Assembly (NCBI RefSeq): GCF_013364155.1
Contig: NZ_CP054916.1
Coordinates: forward strand, 9,082,001-9,146,000
Direction of reading: 5' to 3'
DNA length: 64,000 nucleotides
DNA from: Streptomyces sp. NA02950
GTDB lineage: Bacteria; Actinomycetota; Actinomycetes; Streptomycetales; Streptomycetaceae
Part shown: positions 35,350 through 46,829 of the stretch, piece by piece
Numbering within the stretch: the stretch's first letter is position 1
How the letters are laid out: each line of letters begins with the position of its first letter
The notes under the pieces: generated by a model
What the model saw: the letters and a program-made list of their open reading frames with translations, nothing else
Database searches by the model: none
Told to the model about the DNA's origin: nothing
Position numbers and translations under genes: made by a program

Positions 35350-36700
35350 CGAGTGCCGCAGCCCAGGCGCGGCTGGTCGGGTGAAGGCGTAGCGGCCGAG
35401 GAAGTTGATGTGGTCGTACTGGAGTGGGGAGAGGCGGGCGAGGAGTTCGTCGGTTTCGGGGAAGCCGTCGGCGGCGAGCCGTTTGACGGCGGCCTCGATG
35501 TATTGCACAGCACCACAGCGTTCAGGGCCAGGCCGAGGGCGCCGAGCTGATGCTCCATCCCTTCGCGGTAGTGCTGGCGCAGTTCGCCGCGCTGCCCGAA
35601 GAAGATCCGGCGGGCGAGGCGGTGGCGGGCTTCGGTGACGTTGAGCTGGGCGCCGATCATGCGCCGGTATCCCTCGTCGGAGACGAATTGGAGCAGGTGC
35701 GCGGGAGAGCATGCGGATCAGGTCGTGGCCGCGGACTTCGCCGAGGGTGAGAGAGCCGGCCACGCGGAGCATGTCGCCCCAGTGGGCGCGTATTCGGTCC
35801 AGGCGGATGGTGTGGTTCGAGACGGTCTGGAGCGGCCCGTAGTCGGCTGCGGTGTTCGTCCGCCGCAGCCGGGCGTCGGAGATGTCGGCGATCCGCGGGG
35901 AGAACTGGTATCCGCAGATCGCGAAGAGGCCGAAGACGACGTCGGAGTACGACGCGGTGTCAGTGATGACGGTCTCCGGCTTCGGCTCACCGTCGCGGGC
36001 GTGGATGGCGTCCAGGATGAACAGCGAGTCGCGCAGTGTGCCCGGCACTACGACACCGCCAGCTCATGACCTGGTCGTTGACCACGTTCAACCAGGTGGC
36101 GCCCTTGTACCGCAGGCCGAAGTACCGAGGGTTCGAGCCTGCGTACAGGGTCTGCACGGGACGGTGAAGCGCACGCCTGGTCGACCTGGACCAGGCGGGC
36201 CCGGGTGAGCGCCGGGACGTCCGGCTTGATGACCGGGGTCAGGTTCACGTTGCACGCCTCGCTCAGCAGCACGGCGCACAGGCTGGTGGTGAAGCCCTCC
36301 ATGCCGGAGTCGGTGCTGGAGATGTGCGTGAACGCGTCCGCCATGCCGGTCAGCTCGGCGACCTCCAGCACGCCGGCGCAGGGAGCGGTGCAGGTGCTCC
36401 CAAACACAGAACGAGTACGCGGCCTCGTCGACCAGGCCCTGCGGCAGGTTCGGGTTGGCGAACTCCAGCCGCGGTCACGAGCCGGCCGCCAGGTCGCAGG
36501 CGACTTCCTCGGCACCGACCTTCTTCCGGCCGATCAGGTCCGGCAGCCCCTTGAGCGCCTTCACGACCGGGGCACCGGCCTCGACCGCAGCGAAGTCGAT
36601 GACCTCGACCAACAGGCGGATGAAGCCGCGCACGGTGCCGTAGTGCCCAGGGGCACGGTGGCACCCCACCAGCTACTGCGTGACATCCATAGGGGCATCA
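35350..36700 (-). pseudogene. Tn3-family transposase, multiply frameshifted
   Basis: Pieces in successive minus-strand frames follow the order of the Tn3 DDE transposase: HYGTVRGFIRLLVEVIDF and VKALKGLPDLIGRKK; TGMADAFTHISSTDSGMEGF and VNLTPVIKPDVPALTRARL; SLFILDAIHARDGEPKPE, ITDTASYSDVVFGLFAICGY and QFSPRIADISDARLRR; then RRMIGAQLNVTEARH and SPLQYDHINFLGRYAF near the end. The N-terminal third is missing. No intact terminal repeats or resolvase were seen. The remnant sits directly upstream of the lasso promoter region. Confidence 0.75.
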
Positions 36701-36800
36701 CACTCGCCGTCCGCTGCGAAGCGACCGTCCTCGTCGCGGCCATCGACGAGTGGCGGTGACCAGCACTCACCCGACACTGGCCAGGATGGCCGCGGAAGCA

Positions 36801-37184
36801 TCAGGAAGTCATGGCGGCTCGGTCGGACTCGCTGCGCAGAACGCAGAATTCGTTGCCTTCGGGATCAGCAAGGACCGCCCAGCCGGAGCCATCGGGATTC
36901 CGGCGATCGGCGACAAGGGTGGCACCGAGGCCCAGCAGCCGTTCCACCTCCTGCTCACGCGAGGTCTCCGGGCGCAGACACAGATGGATCCGGTTCTTGA
37001 TCGTCTTAGCCTCGGGCACCTGATTGAAGTGCAGCACTGGGCCCTCCGCCAGCAGCACCTGAGTCTCCGGATCACCCGGTTTGTCCTCCGGATGCAGCGG
37101 ACGGCCGGTCACTCTGCTCCAGAACCGGGCCAACTCGTAGGCATCCGCACAGTCAATCGCCACGTTCTGCAATATTGAGACCAT
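36801..37184 (-). CDS. VOC-superfamily glyoxalase-like protein
   Basis: A 127-residue two-module VOC protein: QNVAIDCADAYELARFWSRVTG, LHFNQVPEAKTIKNRIHLCL and WAVLADPEGNEFCVL are the typical segments of Streptomyces glyoxalase_6 proteins. Substrate unknown. It lies between transposon debris and an unassigned stretch. Confidence 0.8.
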   Translation of the reverse strand: MVSILQNVAIDCADAYELARFWSRVTGRPLHPEDKPGDPETQVLLAEGPVLHFNQVPEAKTIKNRIHLCLRPETSREQEVERLLGLGATLVADRRNPDGSGWAVLADPEGNEFCVLRSESDRAAMTS

Positions 37185-37835
37185 GCGCGCGAGCCTTCCT
37201 GATTTCCACTCCAGACGCCACCGAGTTGCGCTCGCTCTTCGCGTACACAGCCGGGTACCTGGCAGCTCTTTCGATACACGCCCTGGAACGCATCACCCAG
37301 GCCTGGTACACCCAGAAGGTCATCGCCGAGATCATGATCTTCCTCCAGGGCCTGCGCATCTCCGCCCACCTGGCCGTGAAGAACTACCAGACCTGCGGCG
37401 TCGACGACCGTCGTGCCGAGGGCTCTCATCCAGTCCAATCGCCTTTGGTAGAGGCCGGGGTGGTACCGGACTGTCTACCACCGTGCTGCAGGCCAAGAGG
37501 CCGAGGCCGAGCACACAGCGATGAGAGCGACCCGGTGCACGGCAGTAGTGCCCGGAAGATGCGCATATGGTGCACGAGGTGGTGTTCCCGAAGCTGGATC
37601 AGATTCATGACCGTATGCATTTGATGAGGCGGTGACGGCCGAAATCGGGGGCTGGGCTCGGCAGGGGAGGTAGAAGCATGGATGCGATGTCGAGAGGCGG
37701 GCGTGCGGCCGGGCGGGGTTGTACTATCCGGCATGCCGCTACGGTTGTCTCGTTCTGTCGTGCGGCAGTCCCGTGAACGAGGCGCCGCTCTCATCGAGGC
37801 TGCGCCACTCGTGTGTCTCATGCGGAGGCTGGGTG
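37185..37835. other. About 650 bases without a supported gene
   Basis: A plus-strand frame (37175-37624) contains LERITQAWYTQKVIAEIMIF, which could be gene debris, but no family, ribosome site or intact ends were found. Confidence 0.4.
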
Positions 37836-38561
37836 ATGGGTGGGGGTATACCGGGGCAGTTTGCCCTGACCTTCGACAGACTGTGCACGCGTCCTGTCGG
37901 TGGCCGCCGTCCATTCGCCAACAAGGAGCTGGCGCAGATCGTCAATAAGCAGGGCGGAGATATCACCGAAGGCTACATCTCCCTGCTGCGCAAGGGGCGC
38001 CGCGACAACCCCACCTTGCAGACCGTCGAGAACCTGGCCTCGGCCCTCGGGGTGTGCCCGGCTGTTTTCGTCGGCGGGCGCGTGGAACGCAGGGGCGAGG
38101 AGAATCCCCGCAGTTCCTTCCCGGCCAAGCTGCGCCGCCTGTTCAGTGCGGCCCACCCCCCGGGCCGCGGCCCCTACACGCCGGAGGAGGTCGCCAAGGC
38201 CATCTGTGTGGAGGGCCGGTACGGCTCCATCTCGCCCAGTTACATCCGGGAGCTGCTCAACCCGCCGGCCGACACTCTGCCCAACCCGCGCTTCAAGCAC
38301 ATCTTGGGCCTTGTCGCCCACTTCGGCCTTCCCGACGACTCCAGCGGCCCGCTGGGGGCGTACTTCCTCGATGACGAATTGGCCGCGACCGTTGACGCCC
38401 AACTCGCCAACTACGTGGCTCTGCGAGACACCGGCGTGATCGAGTTCGCCATGCGGATGGCCGACCAGGCGCCCCGGTTGAGTCCTGACCTGCGCCGCCG
38501 GGCCGTAGAGACGTTCATCCAGGCTCTGGAATCCGGAGAGCCGCCTGGGTGCTTCCGCTGA
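37836..38561 (+). CDS. XRE-family regulator with two HTH units
   Basis: A 241-residue protein from ATG 37836 behind GGAGG. Two HTH-like units are seen: LAQIVNKQGGDITEGYISLL with KGRRDNPTLQTVENLASALG, then YTPEEVAKAI with SPSYIRELLNPPADTLPNPR and ILGLVAHFGL. The C-terminal helical region (VALRDTGVIEFAMRMADQAP) is shared with a paralogue at 57782, which is closely similar along its length. It precedes the polyketide genes and may control them. Confidence 0.78.
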   Translation: MGGGIPGQFALTFDRLCTRPVGGRRPFANKELAQIVNKQGGDITEGYISLLRKGRRDNPTLQTVENLASALGVCPAVFVGGRVERRGEENPRSSFPAKLRRLFSAAHPPGRGPYTPEEVAKAICVEGRYGSISPSYIRELLNPPADTLPNPRFKHILGLVAHFGLPDDSSGPLGAYFLDDELAATVDAQLANYVALRDTGVIEFAMRMADQAPRLSPDLRRRAVETFIQALESGEPPGCFR

Positions 38562-38980
38562 GACGCGCTGTTCCCCATGCAGTCAGTGATCGTAGGCGTT
38601 CAGTGAGCGGCAGACCGCCTGGTCTGCGCGGAGTTGTGCCATATCGCGACGGCCAGGGCCAGGGCACTCTGAGCCGTGCCGGATTCTGAGTCGCTGTGCC
38701 GGGAAGAGCTGATCGCGCCCGGCCGGCGCAAGGGCGCCTCGATCACCACGTCGGCCACGCAACCAGTGAGTGAATCGGCGCTGCCGCAGTGATGCCGCCT
38801 TTACTGCGATAGGAGCACGGGACTCTTTGGCGCTGCTCCAGTTAACCCGATTTACCGCGACGTGAGAAAAGGGCCTCTCAATGCTGCCGCAGTAAATGTG
38901 GGCAGGGGGCGCAGGTGGTACGTCGGAGGCGCACGCAAACTCAAAAGGCTCCGATTGAACCGCGTCGCGCCGTCGTGGGT
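38562..38980. other. Intergenic, promoter region of the polyketide operon
   Basis: No gene is supported. Some AT-richer patches (around 38835-38900, containing GTTAACCCGATTTACCGC) stand out from the GC-rich background and may hold promoter elements. Confidence 0.4.
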
Positions 38981-39109
38981 CTTGGCAGGAGCCTCATATC
39001 GGCCAAGCATGTGGACGGCAGTTCGAAGAGTGGTCGGGCGACTCTGGTGCAGCGCTGCACATCCGGTCCGGAGGTCCCGTTTACGGGCGGCTGCTGGTTT
39101 CGAAACTCC
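38981..39109 (+). ncRNA. Structured leader-like element, copy 1
   Basis: This stretch aligns over 129 bases with 53986-54114 in the same orientation, each 75-95 bases before a start codon (here the aryl ligase at 39187). Hairpins at 39028-39044 (GAGT/ACTC) and 39076-39087 (CCCGT-TT-ACGGG) are also possible in copy 2, with compensatory changes. It could be an RNA leader or a large operator; the RNA reading is inference. Confidence 0.5.
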
Positions 39110-39186
39110 AAAGAAGCGAGGGTTCTTCAACGCATGGCGAATGAAGACAAACTCTTTCCGAAATTGGGTGAGGACGGGGGTTCAAT

Positions 39187-40968
39187 GTGAGGGAACCGTC
39201 TGTGAATCGGTGGGTCACGTCGCCTCCGGAGCTCCTTGCGGAGCGCGCCGAGCAGTACCGGCAACGTGGCTGGTGGCTGCCCGAGCGACTCGACGACCTG
39301 GTGCTACGGCACCCTTCCGCACAGCCGGACAAGTGTGCCGTCGTCTCGGGTCGGCGCCGACTGACCCACGCGGAGCTGGCCGCCGCGGTGGACCGGTCGG
39401 CGCGACGGCTGTCGCGCATCGGCATCATCCCGAGGGACCGGGTGCTCGTACAGCTCCCGAACGATCCGGAGTTCTTGGTGCTGGTGCTGGCGCTCATCCG
39501 CCTGGGCGCGTTGCCGGTGCTGGCCATCCCCATGCTGCGGGAGCATGAACTCGACCATGTCCTGGCGGTCACCCGGCCGGTCGCCCTGGCGGTCCCCGCA
39601 CGCTTCCAGCGCTTCGACCACCTGGCGATGGCCGAGGGCCTGCGGGACCGTCACCCGGACGTCCGGCTGTTGCTGGTCACCGGCCACGACCGGTCCGGGC
39701 ACATTGACCTGGAAGGGTTGTGCTTCGAGCCGGGTGGTGAGGTTGCGGACGACGGCCCTCCGCCTGGCGACCCCCGCGACATCGCCTTGTTCCTGCTCTC
39801 CAGCGGGACCACCGGGCCGCCCAAAGCGATCCCGCGTTCGCACGAGGCCCTCGGCCATGTGATCCGCTGCGCGAGCGCGGTCTCCGGGCTGTCCGCCGAG
39901 TCGGTCTACCTCGCACTGATGCCGGTCGAGCACAGCTTCGTCTTCGGCCATCCCGGGATCCTCGGCACGCTCGCCGCGGGCGGCACCGTCGTGTTCGCGG
40001 ACCCAGGCGATCCCGGGCAGGCGTTCGGCCTGGTCGAACGGGAGAGGGTCACGCACTGCGCCCTGGTGCCGGCGCTGGCCGGGCAGTGGTCGGTGGCCCC
40101 CGAAGCAGCGGCGCACGACATGTCCAGCCTCCGGGTGCTGCAGGTCGGCGGGGCGCGCCTGGACCCGGTGACTGCCGACCGGATCCAGACACGGCTTGGC
40201 TGCCGGGTGCAGCAGGTGTATGGCATGAGCGAGGGTCTGCTCAACTTCACCCGCCTCGACGACCCCGACGCAGTGGTACGGGAGACCCAGGGCCGGCCGT
40301 CCTCACCCGGCGACGAACTCCTGGTGATCGGCGACGACGGAGAGCCGACGCGGGAAGGCGTCGGCGAGCTGATCACCCGGGGACCGAGCGTCATCACCGG
40401 CTACTGGGCCGACCCCGCGGCCAACGAACGGGCATTCACGCCCGATGGCTTCTACCGGACCGGGGATCTGGTCCGGCTGCATCCGTCCGGCAACTACGTG
40501 GTCTCCGGGCGGATCAAGGACGTGATCAACCGCGGCGGGGAGAAGATCGCGGCCGACGAGCTGGAGGACCTGGTTCGCGATCACCCGGGCGTGCGCGATG
40601 CGGCGGCGGTCGCCATGCCGCACCGGATGTACGGAGAGGCGGTGTGCCTGTACGTGGTGCCCACCGACGGACAGCGCCCCGGGCTGCCCGTCATCCGTCG
40701 TTACCTGACGCGGCGAGGTCTATCCCCATTCAAACTGCCGGCGCGGGTGGAACTGCTTGACGCGCTCCCGATGAAGGGCGTGGGGAAGGTCGACAAGGCC
40801 GCGTTGCGCGAGGAGATCGCCCGCCGGGTGGAGGCCGAGCGGGCCGAACGGGCGGACACCCCCGGCATGGTGTCGAGAGCGCTGACGCACCGGGCCGACC
40901 AGATGACCGACGAACCGGCCGGCACCGAGACCTCGGGCCGGTGCAAGGCACGGAGGGAGCGGAGTTGA
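39187..40968 (+). CDS. Stand-alone aryl-acid AMP ligase (EntE/DhbE-like)
   Basis: A 593-residue ANL-superfamily adenylating enzyme. It opens with an EntE-like stretch ([16 protein letters not shown]), has the P-loop-like SSGTTGPPK at 205-213, YGMSEG at 345, RTGDLV and the catalytic Lys534 in GVGKVDK. At the selectivity region the usual aryl-acid motif HNYPLSSPG reads HSFVFGHPG (249-257), so the Asn that contacts the 2-hydroxyl of dihydroxybenzoate or salicylate is Ser250. It should activate an aryl or heteroaryl carboxylate and load it on the N-terminal ACP of the next protein, whose TTG start overlaps this stop. Confidence 0.85.
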   Translation: MREPSVNRWVTSPPELLAERAEQYRQRGWWLPERLDDLVLRHPSAQPDKCAVVSGRRRLTHAELAAAVDRSARRLSRIGIIPRDRVLVQLPNDPEFLVLVLALIRLGALPVLAIPMLREHELDHVLAVTRPVALAVPARFQRFDHLAMAEGLRDRHPDVRLLLVTGHDRSGHIDLEGLCFEPGGEVADDGPPPGDPRDIALFLLSSGTTGPPKAIPRSHEALGHVIRCASAVSGLSAESVYLALMPVEHSFVFGHPGILGTLAAGGTVVFADPGDPGQAFGLVERERVTHCALVPALAGQWSVAPEAAAHDMSSLRVLQVGGARLDPVTADRIQTRLGCRVQQVYGMSEGLLNFTRLDDPDAVVRETQGRPSSPGDELLVIGDDGEPTREGVGELITRGPSVITGYWADPAANERAFTPDGFYRTGDLVRLHPSGNYVVSGRIKDVINRGGEKIAADELEDLVRDHPGVRDAAAVAMPHRMYGEAVCLYVVPTDGQRPGLPVIRRYLTRRGLSPFKLPARVELLDALPMKGVGKVDKAALREEIARRVEAERAERADTPGMVSRALTHRADQMTDEPAGTETSGRCKARRERS

Positions 40969-43900
40969 ACACCACCCAGGACCTGCGGCGGCTGGCCGGG
41001 TTGCCCCGGCGCGAGCAGCACCAGGCGGTGTTGGATCTGGTCCGTACAAACGCGGCCGCCGTTCTGGAGTGCGCGTCCTTGGACACGGTGCAGCCGGAGC
41101 TGACCTTCGAGGATCTCGGGTTCGACTCGCTGACCGCGGTGGAGTTACGCGACCGGCTGACCGCACTCACCGGGCTGAACCTGCCGGCGACCTTGGTGTT
41201 CGACCACCCGACCCCGGCAGATGTCGCCGAGTTCCTGCTGGCCGGGCTGCTGGGCGAACGGGCGCCGAGCGCCGCGGCGTCCGCCCCGGAGGTGGACCCC
41301 ACCGACGAACCGATCGCCATCGTGTCGATGAGCTGCCGGTTTCCGGGCGGTGTCGGATCACCGGAGGACCTGTGGCACCTGGTCGCCTCGGGGCAGGACG
41401 CCGTGACCGCCTTCCCCACCGACCGCGGGTGGCAGGCCGGAGCGCTCTACGACCTGGATCCGGACCGGCCGGGGACGTCGTATGTGCGCGAGGGGGGCTT
41501 TCTCCATGACGCCGCCGACTTCGACGCGTCGTTCTTCGGGATCAGTCCGCGGGAGGCGCTGGCGATGGATCCGCAGCAGCGGCTGCTGCTGGAAACCTCC
41601 TGGGAAGCCCTGGAGCGAGCGGGTATCGATCCCACCTCGCTGCGGGGCAGCACCACCGGAGTCTTCGCCGGTGTGATGTACCAGGAGTACGCGGCACGTC
41701 TGCGCGGAGCCGTGCACGGGCACGAGGGCTACCTCCTGACCGGCAGCGCCGCCAGCGTGGTGTCGGGGCGGGTGGCGTATGCGTTGGGGTTGGAGGGGCC
41801 CGCGGTGACGGTGGATACGGCGTGTTCGTCGTCGTTGGTGGCGGTGCATCTGGCGGGTCAGGCGTTGCGTGCGGGGGAGTGCTCGCTTGCGCTGGCCGGT
41901 GGTGTGACGGTGATGGCGACGCCGTCGGTGTTCGTGGAGTTCTCGCGGCAGCGTGGGCTTGCGCCGGATGGGCGGTGCAAGCCGTTTTCGGCGGCGGCGG
42001 ATGGCACCGGCTGGGCGGAGGGTGTGGGGGTGCTCTTGTTGGAGCGTTTGTCGGATGCACGGCGGAATGGGCATCGGGTGTGGGCGGTGTTGCGGGGTTC
42101 GGCGGTCAATCAGGACGGGGCCAGCAATGGCTTGACGGCGCCGAGTGGGCCGTCGCAGCAGCGGGTGATCCGGCAGGCGCTGGTGCGTGCGGGGTTGGCG
42201 CCGGTGGAAGTCGATGTGGTGGAGGGGCACGGCACCGGGACGGTGTTGGGGGATCCGATTGAGGCGCAGGCGCTGTTGGCCACGTATGGGCAGGGCCGGG
42301 AGCGGGGCCGTCCGTTGTGGCTGGGGTCGGTGAAGTCGAATCTGGGGCATACCCAGGCTGCTGCTGGTGTGGCGGGTGTGATCAAGATGGTGATGGCGAT
42401 GCGGCACGGGAGGGTGCCGAAGTCGTTGCATGTGGATGCGCCGTCGCCGCATGTGGATTGGTCATCCGGCGCGGTGGAGCTGCTGGCCGAGCCGGTGCCG
42501 TGGCCGCGGACGGATCGCCCCCGGCGCGCTGGTGTGTCGTCCTTCGGCATCAGCGGCACCAACGCCCATCTGATCCTGGAGGAAGCGGAGCCGACACGGG
42601 AGCAGGCTGCCGACGCTCCCGGTCATGTCACCGGCGCGGTGCCGTGGGTGCTGTCGGCCAGAAGCGCGGCGGGGTTGAGAGCCCAGGCGGAGCGCTTGGC
42701 GGCATTCGCGCAGGCATGCCCCGAGCTGCGTATCGAGGACATCGGGTACTCCCTGGCCACGTGCCGTGCGGCATGGGAACACCGTTCGGTGGTGGTCGGG
42801 CGGGACCGCGCGGAGCTGCTGGCCGGTGTGCGGCGGCTGGCCTCCGGCCTGCCGAATCCGTCCGTCGTGTCTGGGGTCGCCGACGTGTCGGGGAAGACGG
42901 TGTTCGTCTTTCCCGGCCAGGGCGGAGAGTGGGCGGGTATGGCGGTGGGCCTGCTGGAGGGCTCGCCGGTATTCGCCGAGCGCGTCGGGGAGTGCGAAGG
43001 TGCGCTCTCGTCGTTCGTCGACTGGTCGTTGACGGACGTGCTGCGGGGTCGGCCGGGGGCGCCGCCGTGGGAGCGTGTGGACGTCGTTCAGCCGGTGCTT
43101 TGGGCGGTGATGGTCTCGCTGGCGGCGGTGTGGGAAGCACACGGTGTCCGTCCGGATGCGGTGGTGGGACATTCGCAGGGCGAGATCGCGGCAGCCGTTG
43201 TGGCGGGTGCCCTGTCCCTTCAGGACGGGGCGCGGGTGATCGCTCTGCGCAGCCGGGTGATCGGCGAACAGCTCACGGGACAGGGCGGGATGGCCTCGGT
43301 CGGGCTCGGCCGCGAGCAGGCGGTCGCCCGTTTGGAACGCTGGGGCGGCCGGGTCTCGGTGGCCGCGGAGAACGGGGCCGCCTCCGTCGTGGTCTCGGGT
43401 GAGTCGGAGACCCTGGACGAGCTGATCGCCTCCTGCGCGGCGGAGGGTGTCCGAGCGCGGAGGATCCCGGTTGACTACCCGTCGCACTCGACGGCAGTCG
43501 AGAGGGTGGGCGAGCAGCTCCTTGAGGATCTGGCGCCGATCGAGCCGCGTGCCGCGAGGATACCCATGGTCTCCACCGTGACCGGGGACTGGTGTGACAC
43601 CACGGGTCTGGACGCCGGGTACTGGTACACGAACCTGCGGCAGGAGGTCCGGTTCCGATCCGCCGTGCGCGCACTGGCCGCGCGAGGCTACGCGGCCTTC
43701 GTCGAGGTCAGCCCGCATCCGGTGCTCACCATGGATATCGAGGCGAGTGCGGAGGGGTTGGGCCGCCCCGCTGTGGTGACGGGAACGCTGCGGCGTGGAG
43801 AGGGTGACCGGAGGCGGCTGTCCGTCTCGGCCGCCGCGCTCCATGTCCGCGGATTCTCTTTGGACTGGGGCACCTTCTGCCCGGGGGGCCGCCGGGTGGA

Positions 43901-46829
43901 CCTGCCGACCTACGCCTTCCAGCGACGGCGCTTCTGGCCGGACGCGGCAGAACCGCGGGGGGACGCGCGCGTTCTCGGCCTGGCGGCCGTGGACCATCCG
44001 CTGCTCGGCGCTGCGGTGGGGCTGGCCGGCACGGACGGGGCGGTGCTCACCGGCAGACTGTCGGTGGAGAGCCAGCCGTGGATGGCCGACCACGCGGTGA
44101 CGGGGGCCGTGCTGTTCCCGGGGACGGGATTCGTGGAGTTGGCGCTGCGCGCCGGAGACCACGTCGGCTGCGACACGGTCGAGGAGCTGACGCTGGAGGC
44201 TCCGCTGATACTGCCGGAACGCGGTGGGGTGCAGCTCCAGGTCGTGGTCGGCGGGAGCGACGGATCCGGCGGCCGGCGGCTGACCATGTACTCCCGGCCC
44301 GACGACGGCCCCTCGGCGCGGGACACCTCAGGCGAGGGGTGGATCCGGCATGCCACAGGCGTGGTGGCCGTGGGCGGGTGGGTCCCGTCGTTCGACCTGG
44401 CCCAGTGGCCGCCGGCCGGGGCCGCCGCGGTGGACATGGGCGACGTGTACGAGCGGCTCGCAGGGCTGGGCTACGGCTACGGACCGGCCTTCAGGGGACT
44501 TCGCGCGGTATGGCGGCGCGGGGAGGAGGTGTTCGTCGAGGCGGGCCTGCCGGAGGGGGCCGTGACAGCAGACGCGTTCGGGGTGCATCCGGCCCTGTTG
44601 GACGCCGCGCTGCACCCGCTCGCGCTCGGGCTGCTCGCTGAGGATCAGCGGGTGCGGCTGCCGTTCTCCTGGAGCGAGGTGGCCTTGTACGCGACGGGTG
44701 CGTCGGCACTTCGGGTGAGGATCGCCCCGGTCGCCGGTGCTGCGGACGCGGTGTCGGTGGTCGCGGCGGACAACGGCGGCCGGCCGGTGGCGGCAATCGG
44801 GGCGCTGACCGTGCGAGAGGTCTCCCCCGACCAGCTCGCCCGCGCGGCAACCGGCGGACACAGGGGTGCGCTGTTCCAGCTGGACTGGCCGAAGGCAGTC
44901 ACCCATGGAACCTCGGCGCCCGTCCCGGAGGCCCCGGACCGCTGGGTGGGCCTGGGCGAGCAACAACCGGCACTGCCGGTGAAGTCCTACGCCGATCTCG
45001 CGGCGCTGGGCGAGGCGATCACCTCCGGCGCGCCGGTGCCCGATGTGGTGTTGCTGTATCGCACGATCGACGGTCAGGACCCCATCGGTGCCGCTCACTC
45101 GGTGTCGCGGCGGACTCTCGACATCGCGCGGAGTTGGCTGGCCGATGAGCGGTTCGGCTGTTCCCGGCTGGTGGTGGTGACCGAGGGCGCGGTGGCCACC
45201 GAATCCGGTGAGGATGTCCCGGCGCCGGCGGGCGCGGCGGTTTGGGGTCTGGTGCGGTCGGCACAGTCGGAACACCCCGGCCGGTTCGTGCTGGTGGACG
45301 TGGACGGCAGCGACGCGTCGTACCGGGCGGTCGCGGCGGTGGTGGCCTCCGGCGAACCGCAGGTCGCAGTGCGCGCAGGCGCGGTGCGCGTGCCCCGGCT
45401 CGCGCGGATGGCGCACGCTGACCGCGGCAGCTTCCCCGGCTTCGATCCGGAGGGAACCGTGCTGATCACCGGGGGCAGCGGCGGTCTGGGCGGTCTGGTC
45501 GCCCGGCATCTGGCGGTCGAGCACGGTGTACGCCGTCTGCTGCTGGCCGGCAGACGGGGAGCCGACGCCCCGGGAAGCGCCGAGCTCACGGCGGAGCTGG
45601 ATGCCGACGTCACGTTTGCGGCCTGCGATGTCGCGGACCGGGACGCGCTGGCCGCACTGCTCGGTGCGATCCCCGCCCAGCATCCGCTGACCGCCGTGGT
45701 GCACGCCGCGGGTGTGCTCGACGACGGGGTCGTCACATCGCTGACCCCGCGACAGGTGGACGCCGTGCTGCGGCCGAAGGTGGACGCGGCGTGGAACCTG
45801 CACCAGCTCACGCAGGACATGGACCTGTCGGCGTTCGTGACCTTCTCGTCGGCCGCGGGCATCCTCGGAACCGCGGGCCAGGCCAACTACGCAGCGGCGA
45901 ACGCCTGCCTCGACGCGTTGGCCCAGCACCGCCGTGCCCGTGGGCTGGCGGCCACGTCGATGGCATGGGGCCTGTGGGACGAACCGTCCGGGATGGCCGG
46001 ACGCCTCGACGAGGCCGATCTCGCCCGGCTCAGCAGGAAGGGCGTCGGCACGCTCTCGGCCGAGGAAGGGCTCGCGCTCTTCGACGCCGCCCTGAGCCAG
46101 GACCGGGCACTGGTGGTTCCCCTCCGGCTGGACGCCGCCGGGCTGCGCGGTCTCGGCGAGGCCGCGCCGCCGCTGCTGCGCGGTCTGACCCGGCGTCCCA
46201 TGCCATCGGCCTCCGCGGACCAGGCCCCGGAAGGAGCATCGCTGCGTGAACGGCTGGCCGGCGTGACGGCGGCCGAGCGGGACCGCCTATTGCTCGACCT
46301 GGTCAGGTTCCAGGCCGCAACGGTACTCGGGCACGCCGACCAGGAGTCGGTGGAGCCGGAGCGGGCGTTCAAGGACATCGGCTTCGACTCGCTGATGGCG
46401 GTGGAACTGCGCAACCAGGTGGGCGCGGCCACCGGCCTGCGCCTGCCCGCCACCGTGGTCTTCGACCATCCGACCCCCGCTGTCCTCGCCCGGCACCTGA
46501 CGGCGGAGATTGATCCCGGGCCGGTGGTCCCTTCCCAGCAGGCGTTCGAAGAAATCAAACGGGTCGAAGCGGCTTTGTCGTCGTTGTCGTCGCTCTCCTT
46601 GGACCATGGCGAGGACGGCCTGATCACGGCGCGGCTGGAGGCACTCCTGCGGGCATGGCGCGACCCGCAGGGGGACCGGCAGCAGGTGACGCCGCGCCCG
46701 GACTACGCATCGGCCACCGATGACGAGCTCTTCGATGTCCTCGACAACGAGATCGGCATCTGGCCCGGACACACGAACGGCGTGAACGCGGCACATCCGC
46801 ACCACGGAGAGGAGACGGGCGGCCGATGA
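40965..46829 (+). CDS. Type I polyketide synthase: loading ACP, KS-AT-DH-KR-ACP
   Basis: 1954 residues from TTG 40965 (GGGAGCGGAG just upstream, coupled to the ligase). Loading ACP carries Ser55 (GFDSL). KS has Cys287, His422 and His462. AT has Ser737 in GHSQGE and YPSH at 838-841, predicting methylmalonyl-CoA. DH has His1043 ([11 protein letters not shown]) and Asp1213, both intact. KR has TGGSGGLG at 1502, LDD at 1585-1587 (B-type) and Tyr1642. ACP has Ser1809, and a C-terminal docking helix follows. It should extend an aryl starter to an aryl-CH=C(CH3)-CO-S-ACP intermediate. GTG-rich codon patches in the KS match those of the next protein. Confidence 0.93.
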   Translation: MNTTQDLRRLAGLPRREQHQAVLDLVRTNAAAVLECASLDTVQPELTFEDLGFDSLTAVELRDRLTALTGLNLPATLVFDHPTPADVAEFLLAGLLGERAPSAAASAPEVDPTDEPIAIVSMSCRFPGGVGSPEDLWHLVASGQDAVTAFPTDRGWQAGALYDLDPDRPGTSYVREGGFLHDAADFDASFFGISPREALAMDPQQRLLLETSWEALERAGIDPTSLRGSTTGVFAGVMYQEYAARLRGAVHGHEGYLLTGSAASVVSGRVAYALGLEGPAVTVDTACSSSLVAVHLAGQALRAGECSLALAGGVTVMATPSVFVEFSRQRGLAPDGRCKPFSAAADGTGWAEGVGVLLLERLSDARRNGHRVWAVLRGSAVNQDGASNGLTAPSGPSQQRVIRQALVRAGLAPVEVDVVEGHGTGTVLGDPIEAQALLATYGQGRERGRPLWLGSVKSNLGHTQAAAGVAGVIKMVMAMRHGRVPKSLHVDAPSPHVDWSSGAVELLAEPVPWPRTDRPRRAGVSSFGISGTNAHLILEEAEPTREQAADAPGHVTGAVPWVLSARSAAGLRAQAERLAAFAQACPELRIEDIGYSLATCRAAWEHRSVVVGRDRAELLAGVRRLASGLPNPSVVSGVADVSGKTVFVFPGQGGEWAGMAVGLLEGSPVFAERVGECEGALSSFVDWSLTDVLRGRPGAPPWERVDVVQPVLWAVMVSLAAVWEAHGVRPDAVVGHSQGEIAAAVVAGALSLQDGARVIALRSRVIGEQLTGQGGMASVGLGREQAVARLERWGGRVSVAAENGAASVVVSGESETLDELIASCAAEGVRARRIPVDYPSHSTAVERVGEQLLEDLAPIEPRAARIPMVSTVTGDWCDTTGLDAGYWYTNLRQEVRFRSAVRALAARGYAAFVEVSPHPVLTMDIEASAEGLGRPAVVTGTLRRGEGDRRRLSVSAAALHVRGFSLDWGTFCPGGRRVDLPTYAFQRRRFWPDAAEPRGDARVLGLAAVDHPLLGAAVGLAGTDGAVLTGRLSVESQPWMADHAVTGAVLFPGTGFVELALRAGDHVGCDTVEELTLEAPLILPERGGVQLQVVVGGSDGSGGRRLTMYSRPDDGPSARDTSGEGWIRHATGVVAVGGWVPSFDLAQWPPAGAAAVDMGDVYERLAGLGYGYGPAFRGLRAVWRRGEEVFVEAGLPEGAVTADAFGVHPALLDAALHPLALGLLAEDQRVRLPFSWSEVALYATGASALRVRIAPVAGAADAVSVVAADNGGRPVAAIGALTVREVSPDQLARAATGGHRGALFQLDWPKAVTHGTSAPVPEAPDRWVGLGEQQPALPVKSYADLAALGEAITSGAPVPDVVLLYRTIDGQDPIGAAHSVSRRTLDIARSWLADERFGCSRLVVVTEGAVATESGEDVPAPAGAAVWGLVRSAQSEHPGRFVLVDVDGSDASYRAVAAVVASGEPQVAVRAGAVRVPRLARMAHADRGSFPGFDPEGTVLITGGSGGLGGLVARHLAVEHGVRRLLLAGRRGADAPGSAELTAELDADVTFAACDVADRDALAALLGAIPAQHPLTAVVHAAGVLDDGVVTSLTPRQVDAVLRPKVDAAWNLHQLTQDMDLSAFVTFSSAAGILGTAGQANYAAANACLDALAQHRRARGLAATSMAWGLWDEPSGMAGRLDEADLARLSRKGVGTLSAEEGLALFDAALSQDRALVVPLRLDAAGLRGLGEAAPPLLRGLTRRPMPSASADQAPEGASLRERLAGVTAAERDRLLLDLVRFQAATVLGHADQESVEPERAFKDIGFDSLMAVELRNQVGAATGLRLPATVVFDHPTPAVLARHLTAEIDPGPVVPSQQAFEEIKRVEAALSSLSSLSLDHGEDGLITARLEALLRAWRDPQGDRQQVTPRPDYASATDDELFDVLDNEIGIWPGHTNGVNAAHPHHGEETGGR

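Noticed and set aside
39090..39110. T-arm-like GGTTTCGAAACTCC suggesting a tRNA end or attachment site
   Set aside because: No acceptor, D or anticodon arms can be folded around it, and the second copy of the element lacks the motif.
42462..44162. Minus-strand 566-codon frame inside PKS1
   Set aside because: Antisense of the AT domain; the same kind of shadow appears at the matching place in PKS2.
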